Assembly (NCBI GenBank): GCA_003868215.1
Contig: QWDQ01000003.1
Span: 558,001-622,000, forward strand
Origin: Pseudophaeomoniella oleicola
Lineage: Eukaryota; Ascomycota; Eurotiomycetes; Phaeomoniellales; Phaeomoniellaceae
DNA: 64,000 nt
Direction of reading: 5' to 3'
In this document: positions 56,824 to 64,000 of the stretch, one piece after another
How positions within the stretch are numbered: position 1 is the first letter of the stretch
Layout of the letters: each line of letters opens with the position of its first letter
Notes under the pieces: model-generated
The model's database searches: none
The model's input: the letters and a program-made list of their open reading frames with translations, nothing else
What the model was told of the DNA's origin: nothing
Program-made: the position numbers and the translations under genes

Positions 56824-58242
56824 TCAATCATACTGAAACAATGCGCTGATACTCTCGCCGAAGTGAACTCTGCGGATAGCCTAGAATGAAGCATTAGCAG
56901 GATGAAGGGGATATGACACTGGTTGATTTACCTCGGCGAACACATGAGCAACATCCAAGACCTCCAGCTTCGGGCACCTCTTGCAGTGCTCAACCTGAGG
57001 GACAGTATTGGTCACAAGGACCTTATCCAAGGCTGAAGCATTTATTCTTTCAATAGCATCCCCGCTGAGAACACCATGGGTAACTAGAGCATACACTCGT
57101 GATGCGCCTTCCTTCTTCAACAGTTTGGCGGCTCTAGTGATGGTATTGGATGTGTCTGCGAGGTCGTCGATGAGAATCGCTATGCGATTCGCAACATCGC
57201 CGACTAGCATCATTGATGCATTTTGACGCTCAGTGATCTTTGTCGGACGGCGTTCTTTGTGGATCAGTGCAAACTCCATGCCAAGAGAATCTGCAATTGC
57301 GGTTGCCCTTTTCGCACCGCCGGCATCGGGACTGACAATGATTGCGGACTTGTAGTCGGGAATGTGTTGGTTGATGTATCTCTTTATCAAGGGGCGTCCA
57401 TACAAATTGTCCACTGGGATGTCGAAGAAGCCTTGGTATTGGGGATCATGCAAATCCATTGTGATAATGTGATCCGCCCCAGCGCAAGTTAGAAGATCTG
57501 CAACAAGTGTCCCAGCTTGAGCAACCCATTGCTTGTACCCTGGTCGGGCCTTGAAATCAGGCTTTGTTGACGAGCCTGAGCCAGATGCCACGGAAACTGT
57601 GTCATCAGCAGTACCATTTGTAAGCGATGCCGAAGAAGGCATTCGCTTCCTGTTCGGAAATTCAGACTTGAATGAATCTGCAGTCTCCGATCTTTGTAAG
57701 CTTGAGCCATTCATGTGGGACTGAGTTGTGTGTTTTTGTGGGCTTCCGTCGCCATCGACCATCTGCGTTCTGGCCAACGACTTTTGTAAAGAATCAATGC
57801 CATTGGCCAAACCCAAGCTTTCCGCCTTTCCGGGATAGGGTGTTGAAGGCATGCTGTCAAAGGTATAGGACGCTGAATTGTCGGGTTTATTGTATATACT
57901 CGAGCTTTTTACAAGGGGAGCACCTGTCTTATTGTAAGGTATATCGCTCTGTCGGGAATATGGAAAGAGTGGGAGGACAGCTGTGACTCTCTTGGCGGAA
58001 GCAGTCTTGCAGGCAGCGATAGTGATAAGGAGCTCCATCAGGTGGTCATTGACCTTTCCACCACCAGATTGTATTATGTAGACATCTTTTCCTCTGACTG
58101 ACTCATGAATCTCAACGCGCGTTTCTCCGACCGCAAATTTCGAGAGCAAGCAGTTGCCTATGGGGATTCCAAGATGTTCAACGATAGCTTCGTTGAGCTG
58201 CGGGTGAGACGAGCCCCCCAGCACCACAATGTTTCGCACCAT
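56824..58242 (-). CDS. prs1: Ribose-phosphate pyrophosphokinase (PRPP synthetase) with internal insertion
   Basis: Model complement(join(56824..56880, 56932..58242)), 455 residues. It makes PRPP from ribose 5-phosphate and ATP for purine, pyrimidine, His, Trp and NAD synthesis. Motifs in order: LGGSSHPQLNEAIVEHLGIP, PLFPYSRQSD of the flexible loop, GADHIITMDLHDPQYQGFF, IIVSPDAGGAKRATAIADSL for PRPP binding, RIAILIDDLADTSNT, and the last exon AIRRVHFGESISALFQYD. Residues about 101-228 form a Ser/Asn-rich non-homologous insertion after PYSRQ, as in yeast Prs1 and Prs5, which also link the enzyme to cell-integrity signalling. The length without the insertion matches the 320-residue family norm. 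Confidence 0.95.
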
Positions 58243-59199
58243 GACTGTTGATTTCGAAAAGGTCGAGGAGCGCTGAAACGAGGGACCAGTGGCTGTAATG
58301 ATCGGGAGAAATTCAGCCGCAGAAGACAGGGTCGAGCGGAGAGAGGAGGTATCAAGGTCTCAGAGGGGTCTAGGTGTAGTAGAGGGTTCCCGAGGCAGAA
58401 GGAATCAAAGGAGGACCATCGTATATAGAAATAGAGGTCTATCAGTTGGTACATACGACGAAGTCTTGAGAGTATGACGGCAAAAAATTTCCCAAAGGAG
58501 GGACATGAGGGACAGCCTGTAACGAGGCAGAAAATGAAATCTTGTGGAGACGAAAAGCCTCGATCAGTTGAAGGGGGATCGATTGCCCCCACGTCCCAAA
58601 CACCAACGAGCCAAACACTTAACAGCAGAACACGTCTGAGAGGATTCAGAAAGCGACTAAACCGATGCTAGAAGGATGATGCCATTGTACAGCTTCAATC
58701 TAAGATGATCGCTTTTCTCCCACCACATGATCCCTGGCAATTGTTACCACCCGAGCCACCTTACCTACTACGTAGTATTTGTCGTCGATGGTCTCGATCC
58801 TGAGGCTCCATTTCATGCAGACTACATACGGGGCACATCGCTCTGGCATGTGCTTGCTATTGGCTGCCATAGGCTTCGCTGGCCTTGAGATCCCACACCA
58901 ATTCTCATACTGCAGCCGGGATGAGTGACATACTTCTGCGAGACCAACATGATAATCCACTGCCCAGCACACTTTTGATACGTTCACGTGACTAGATCAG
59001 TGTGTAGGCTCATGTGCTGGTTAGGAACTTGGAGGGACCCTAATACTCCTCTTGTGTGGTCGCTATTGGATGACAGCTCTCGTAATCACCCTGATCGCAG
59101 AACTCGGATAGCGTATGATAAACATATCCCAATATCATGATAAATGACACCAATACCAACATAGAGTCCAAGATATTGGGCGGTAGTTGTGCTGGATTC
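58243..59199. other. Promoter of prs1 and 3' flank of the RS-Hub1 gene
   Basis: Purine-rich leader 58300-58400 upstream of prs1 (CT-rich in the transcribed sense). No other gene. Confidence 0.5.
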
Positions 59200-59905
59200 C
59201 TAGTCTCCGGTGTCTACTTCGCTATTGATGCGTCAATTGAAGGCTTGCAAGAGGAAAACCGAAAGACTTACAGATCCAACTGTACTCCGTTGCTTACTCC
59301 ATAATCTTCCAATGTCAATTGGTCCTTGAATGGACGTTCACCTTGTCGTTTTAATAGGATTTCATGAGGCTCCCGTCCGATACGTGCGGCGACTTGGGCC
59401 TTAAATAACCCTGGATGTACTGTCAGCGAGGCTCTGTCATGTAATGGTGGTCTCACTCACTGACAGGATCCGATGCTAAGCATGGAATTGCAGCTTTTGT
59501 CCCCAATCGATCATTAATGTGAACGATGATCATGGGCTCTGACGGTGGTGCAACGACGGCCTTCTTCTCCTTCTTTTCCTTTTTTTCTTTCTTGACTTTC
59601 GGTGTATATTGCTGAGGTGAATCAGTCACTGCGGCGTCCTTGGTTTGCCTTGGGTCATCACGCCCTCCTCCTGCTGGTGATCGTGGTCTGCGTGAATCTC
59701 TATCCGAGTTACGATAGCCTCTGTCTAGTCCACGGTTCCTATCATCGTCGCGTCTGTCGAAATCATCCCGTGGCCGCTTTTCCTTCCACCTAAAGCCAGC
59801 ATCTTTCCGCCGAGGTCGATCTCTGTCATCACGTAGTCTTGGCGATCGACTACGACGCCGGTCGCCATGATCCTGTGATCTTGATCTAGACCTTGACCTG
59901 CCCAT
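59200..59905 (-). CDS. hub1: RS-domain protein with C-terminal Hub1/UBL5 ubiquitin-like fold
   Basis: Model complement(join(59200..59221, 59272..59410, 59461..59905)), 201 residues, in frame. The N-terminal ~75 residues are almost all Arg, Ser and Asp (MGRSRSRSRSQDHGDRRRSR), followed by a Lys-Glu stretch (VKKEKKEKKEKK) and then a Hub1-type domain: MIIVHINDRLGTKAAIPCLA, LFKAQVAARIGREPHEILLK, RPFKDQLTLEDYGVSNGVQL, ending DLEVDTGD. Hub1/UBL5 binds Snu66 and Prp38-type HIND motifs non-covalently and adjusts 5' splice-site choice. It has no terminal Gly-Gly. RS domains are also typical of splicing factors, so the fusion fits one pathway. Yeast and animal Hub1 are only 73 residues. A 64-codon frame on the same strand overlaps the start (60080-59886). 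Confidence 0.9.
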
Positions 59906-60080
59906 TTTGATAACTATTATCGAGCAATGTGGCCAAAATCAAGTCCTCCGTAGCAGGCTCGTTTTCGCTAAGATGATTGCTAAAAGTCAATACTTCTTGA
60001 TCACTTAAGTAAGGCGGTAGGCAAAATGCTTGGCTTTCAAAGTTATCCCACTCCCCAAGTTTGCTTTGCTTGATACCCAT
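59886..60080 (-). other. Upstream ORF overlapping the RS-Hub1 start codon
   Basis: An ATG-initiated frame of 64 codons (MGIKQSKLGEWDNFESQAFC) runs past the RS-Hub1 ATG in another frame and stops 20 nt inside it. If the mRNA leader starts above 60080 it would lower translation of RS-Hub1. It could also be part of an alternative first exon. Confidence 0.35.
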
Positions 60081-60288
60081 GACGCAGGACTAGACAGAAG
60101 CACGAAGAGTATCACGGAATCAGGTGGTCTCTACGTTTCAGTGATCTGCTATTCAAAGGCAGTTTGCTGTGATGTATTCTCTTTGGTCTGCAACACGCAT
60201 TTACGATAATAATATTTTCAACGTTACTTAACAATCCAGTTCTTTTTGAGAATCTCGTGGCTCACGAAAGATCACTTGCTATATCATC
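59906..60288. other. Divergent promoter of RS-Hub1 and Rho-like genes
   Basis: 383 nt between the start codons, largely taken by the upstream ORF on the minus strand. Confidence 0.5.
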
Positions 60289-61075
60289 ATGGAGGCTGAT
60301 GACGGCTTGATGGCCGTCACTGTGCTGCTCCTAGGCGATCCTGATGTGGGAAAGTCGACCTTCCTCTCGTACGTGAACCTCTCAGAATCTCAATCAACAT
60401 AGCCATCTTTCTCACGCTCTTCGATCCCAAATGAAGACGTCTAAGTCTAGGCCCACATGCCGATTCAAGCAAACCAGTTGTCATGCTCAGGGATCTTGAC
60501 CAGCCTTTCATTTTCGATATTACTGTCCGTAAATCTGATTCTCCAGTACGCTTCAAGTTCTACGATAACGATGCACCCGAGAATTATACGCTGCTCGAAC
60601 CAGATTATGTCATTTTATGCTTCGATGTTGCAAACCGCCATAGTTTAGAGAGTGTACGATCTCGGTGGAGGAAAGAGGTCATCCGGACATTTAGAAGGGA
60701 AGATAGGATCCCCGTGATGCTATTGGGTTTAAAACGGGATCTCAGAAGCAGGATTGAGTTGCATAGTACATGCGTTGTGCCACAAGAAGTAAGTCCTCAG
60801 GACCGATTATGGAGTCCAATCACGAATCCTACTGCATTATATTGTCCATTGTTCCGAGACGATATCACGATGAGACTTGTACAGTAGCGGCTTATGACTT
60901 TCCATTTCAGGCCTATCAGTATGCGCAAGAAATGCGTTGTGACCAATATGCCGAATGTTCGGCAATATCGGGTGAACTGATGCGAGAGACATTCGAGGAC
61001 ATCGTTCAAAGAGGAGTGAAGACCACGACTCCCGAGGGTGGCCAGAGCGCTGGGCCGGTGTGTGTGGTCTCTTAG
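60289..61075 (+). CDS. Atypical Rho-like small GTPase lacking the switch II Gln
   Basis: Model join(60289..60368, 60446..60788, 60911..61075), 195 residues. The P-loop is LLLGDPDVGKSTFLS. The DxxG/switch II region reads FKFYDNDAPENYTLLEPDYV, where Rho proteins have DTAGQEDY; both the Gly and the catalytic Gln are missing. The guanine motif is LGLKRDLR in place of GTKxDLR, and the SAK-type loop is ECSAISGELM. The C terminus CVVS is a prenylation CaaX box. The family is a fungal Rho-like group that should bind GTP with weak or no hydrolysis and sit at membranes. The second exon needs an AAG acceptor (CTAAG before 60446) to keep frame. Other switch residues are divergent too, so a non-cycling role is possible. 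Confidence 0.85.
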
Positions 61076-61104
61076 AAGTACGGCTAATTGAAACATCAAA
61101 GTTC

Positions 61105-62427
61105 CTACTTGCCGGCCATCGCCAACTTCTTTTTGTACTCGGTGATGAATTGGTTATAGTGCATGCCTCCACTGTCTTCGATATTCAGTTTCGCGGCATC
61201 CGGCCGTAAGTCGAACACATTGTTCGCTACCCGCAATTCTGTGTCATCCACTGTATCGAGGAAAGTGGCGCCGACATCAAGCATCTCGGCCATCTTGCCT
61301 CTCGGAGTAAAGAACCCTTTTTGAGAGAGCGGAAGCTTGACACTCTGATGCGAATATACCGGTACGTGTGGTGACTAAAGCCGAAAACAGCCACCGTCAG
61401 CTATACGCCCCTACACTCAGGGATGCCATGTGCATAGAAGGGTGAACAGTATGAGCACATACCGTGTATCCGAGCGCGAGCATGGCCCGATGTTCATTAC
61501 TGCTATTTGGCATACCCGCATGCCACGTACGGATATCTCGGATCATGACGTCCCCGCGCTTGCATGTTGGTTGAATTGGCGGACGGCCTACCCGGCGCCT
61601 CGCAAGCACTTCTTGCTGAATGTCACAAATCGGCCTTGTGACGGTAACGTCTGGCTGATCTTCCGGACTCAAGGTCACGTGAACTTGATCGTCGACTGTT
61701 GTATGCGCGTGTGATCCCAGCCAGAACTCCGTGGATCCGTTCTCTGGACTGAAATCACACAGTGGTACATTGGCGATGAAGAAGAACGGGCACTATCTGG
61801 GTCATTAGCAAAATCGTATGAGCTTATACTGTTTCACAGTCACTTTACCACCGGGTGTGAAGCTGCGATGTCCTTGTGCACAGGCTGTCTAAGGCCTGTG
61901 TTTCCAATAGCGACATTTCCAGTCATGAAATTCCATGTTGGCTTGGTACCGAGATACCTGGATGATGAATTCGTTAGTCGACATCCTCCTTAGCAGTCTA
62001 GATCATGGGCCATACGCATTCGCAACTTGAATCAGAAACGGATTGAAGTAAACGTCGTCGAAGAGAAGATCACTTTGAGCCAGAGGTGTCGTCTGTAGGA
62101 TATTGGCTTTGAGAAGCACGTCTGATTAGCATACATGTCGATAGCGGCTTGCGACGTGGCCAAATCATATTGCGGCATACATTTAACACCGTGATTGAAG
62201 ATGATATCTTCCTCTGAAAGACGACGGTCCACCTCGCCACAGACAGCAGCGTTCAGTTTCTTTACATGGTCGACGTCTATAATCGATCTGAGGACGACGA
62301 ATCCATCTTGATGTAGAGCCTCAAGCGCTTTACGAAGAGAATCAGATCCATATTTACCATTCTCACGGTCTTGGGCCGACAAGTCGACAGCTTGCGCGTG
62401 GTTCGTTGTTTCTATGGTTGCGCCCAT
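61105..62427 (-). CDS. Phytanoyl-CoA dioxygenase (PhyH) family protein
   Basis: Model complement(join(61105..61374, 61463..61792, 61849..61957, 62016..62106, 62181..62427)), 348 residues, in frame. It is an Fe(II)/2-oxoglutarate oxygenase of the PhyH type: ALHQDGFVVLRSIIDVDHV starts the double-stranded helix, PVHKDIAASHP holds the HxD iron ligands, FSPENGSTEFWLGSHAHT the conserved turn, and MIRDIRTWHAGMPNSSNEHR the distal His and the Arg that binds 2-oxoglutarate. Fungal members hydroxylate diverse small molecules; substrate unknown. One intron uses GACTAAC as branch site, the same as the tRNA insert. The neighbour at 3' is the Rho-like gene, convergent and only 29 nt away. Confidence 0.9.
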
Positions 62428-63307
62428 CTTGGCTCGCGACGTATATAGTTCAAAGCTCAAATTGTTCTGATTATGATTTCTTGTGACATCTTGATTCTTG
62501 CTGCGAGCATTTGAACTGGATTATCTGAAGCTTACGGACTCCACCGTGTGTAACATAGTCTGCTGTCTATATTCTATAGCAATAGATAAGCCCCTCCAAG
62601 TGTTTGGGCGGTCATCTGCGTCTTGCCCAGCCGTCTGGAAACTTCACAGCCCAACAAAGATGTTGACCTCGGCCATACCGTCAGGGGCGGCTGGCGGCAA
62701 AGAGATAACATACCGTCTATGGCGTCTTCGCCATGTCTCTTCACTAGCTTGGTCGCTGCGTGAAAAGTAGCGAGTAATCCTGTTAGTTACAACAGTCGCA
62801 AAGAACAATTCAGCACAGGCAGGAGACAGCGCGACAGTCAGCATTCTTTTTCCATCATTGGGCGACAGCCTCTCCACGAGGTGATATCCGCTAGTCCTTA
62901 GGCTCACACTCTCTTATGCCACCAGATAAGTAGTAGTTATCGAGGTGGCAAGAAACTCGCTAGAACGAACATGGCGCATCTCTCCGTCGCCTTATCAGAT
63001 GTGGGCTGATTGGCCTCGACTGGCCTCGCTGGCCAAGGTGTGCAGGTCCACACGACCCATCGAAGCCATCTGCCATAAGATAACGATGGCATTGAGAGAA
63101 ATATGTACTAAATCTGAGCAGGGGGGGTTGCACTCGTAGGCTCGAATGGTCCATTGCGACCCACAGATACGCGGCTGTTCAACTACTGTGGCCGCGCCGA
63201 GATGTTCTTAAGACGGATGCCCACTGCTCAATCGTTTGACTGACATCCCTTTACGCCGTCTTGCTTGCTGTGTTACCTCGTTACAGGCCTCCAGCCAGAC
63301 ATTCAGA
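62428..63307. other. Divergent promoter between PhyH and permease
   Basis: 880 nt. It contains GATAA/TTATC words (near 62585, 62705, 62925, 62993, 63077), the core bound by AreA/Nit2 nitrogen regulators, which would suit a nitrogen-source permease. The words are short and only suggestive. Confidence 0.45.
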
Positions 63308-64000
63308 ATGGCGACGTGGATCAATCAGAAGAAGGCTACTATGTCAGTAGCTTTCAAAGACAAGGAGTCCTTCATCGCTGCGGTGCAAGTCAGGGACACG
63401 TCGGATGAGGGTCAAGATTATGACCGCGCCGACAGACGATGGCTCAACGAGGGTGAGCGCTCCTCTGCCACTGATACTGCTGCCACAATCTAACCATTGT
63501 ATGTCAGATCTGGAACCTACATCACCTGAAAAGCGAAGTATGTACAACGCTATGATTCCTTCACCCTCTCAACTAACACCTGGTAATAGCATGGTCGTTC
63601 ATGACCTACGTTTTATTCTACTGGGGTTTGTCGTTTGGCAACTGGAATCTTGGTTCTGTGAGTCTTCTGGCGGCAACCCAATCCACGCAGAGCACTAATG
63701 GTGACTACCCAGACCATGGTCGGTATTGGCCTGAACTGGTGGCAGGCTATTCTTGTCATCTTTATCTCCCAGTCAATCTCATCAATTGCTATGGCGTTCA
63801 ACTCCCGTTGCGCAAGCACGTTCCATATTGGTTACCCCGCCGTAGCAAGGAGCGTCTTCGGACTCTGGGGCAGCTTCTACTTCGTCGCTGCCAGAGCGGT
63901 CCTTGCGATCATCTGGTATGGTGTTCAACGTACGTCCTCTGCTCAGCATCTCCGTACCTCATGAATGTCTTCTAACGTGATATTAGTTTACACTGGAGCT
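63308..64000 (+). CDS. NCS1-family nucleobase/allantoin-type permease, 5' part
   Basis: Partial: join(63308..63452, 63508..63537, 63590..63657, 63713..63929, 63987..64000 and beyond). The protein begins MATWINQKKATMSVAFKDKE, then DYDRADRRWLNEDLEPTSPE, KRTWSFMTYVLFYWGLSFGN, WNLGSTMVGIGLNWWQAILV, and GYPAVARSVFGLWGSFYFVA, then LAIIWYGVQLYTGA. These match the N terminus and first membrane segments of Fur/DAL-type NCS1 symporters that import uracil, allantoin, uridine or related compounds with protons across the plasma membrane. Exons are short with in-frame joins. About four fifths of the gene lies outside the window. Confidence 0.9.

Noticed and set aside
1-64000. CRISPR arrays, prophage, bacterial operons
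   Set aside because: The window is fungal nuclear DNA with spliced genes; no regularly spaced repeats were seen.
1-64000. LTR elements, LINEs or DNA transposons
   Set aside because: No reverse transcriptase, integrase or transposase motifs and no long terminal repeats were noticed in any frame.

Overview
The window comes from the nuclear genome of a filamentous ascomycete (Pezizomycotina). The evidence is many short introns of about 45-170 nt with GTAAGT/GTATGT donors and CTAAC-type branch sites, a velvet-family regulator, a PARP-ubiquitin-conjugating-enzyme fusion, a CAP20-type perilipin, an AA9 polysaccharide monooxygenase and a ladder of typical fungal housekeeping genes. GC content looks even. 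I see no AT-rich repeat-induced-mutation blocks, no intact transposon and no secondary-metabolite cluster. A more exact placement (for example Leotiomycetes or Sordariomycetes) cannot be made from the sequence alone.

Layout: 1-3.7 kb has no gene I can name. At 3.7-5.6 kb lies a six-exon velvet regulator (VosA-like), followed by a 1022-residue orphan protein with one C-terminal membrane segment (6.3-9.4 kb). At 9.8 kb is a tRNA-Ile(AAU) gene on the minus strand whose D-loop is split by a 53-nt insert that looks like a spliceosomal intron; this is the most unusual item here. Next come a small mitochondrial-type membrane protein (10.2 kb), a formin-like protein with GBD/FH3 only (12.2-14.8 kb), a PLP aminotransferase (15.5-17.1 kb), an AA9 LPMO (17.5-18.7 kb) and Cdc24, the Cdc42 exchange factor (19.7-22.7 kb). 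At 25.3-28.1 kb is an F-box/WD40 protein, then peroxisomal 3-ketoacyl-CoA thiolase with a PTS2 (28.7-30.0 kb), a sugar-phosphate isomerase/epimerase-like TIM barrel (30.4-31.5 kb) and a small F-box-like protein (32.4-33.3 kb).

Two gene-poor stretches (33.3-36.8 and 39.2-42.5 kb) flank Ctf8 and the CAP20-like perilipin. From 42.5 kb the density is high: PARP/UBE2Q fusion, Cog7, a type II membrane protein resembling a glycosyltransferase, RNA polymerase III subunit Rpc17, Nop58, Vma6 (V-ATPase d), PRPP synthetase Prs1, an RS-domain protein ending in a Hub1 ubiquitin-like fold, an atypical Rho-like GTPase, a phytanoyl-CoA-dioxygenase-family protein, and the 5' part of an NCS1 nucleobase/allantoin permease cut by the window end.

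The genes are mostly independent housekeeping loci; no operon-like grouping is expected. Cdc24, the formin-like GBD/FH3 protein and the Rho-like GTPase all belong to polarity signalling. Nop58 and Vma6 share a divergent promoter of 274 nt. Short AGGTA/TACCT palindrome-rich repeats recur only in intergenic DNA.
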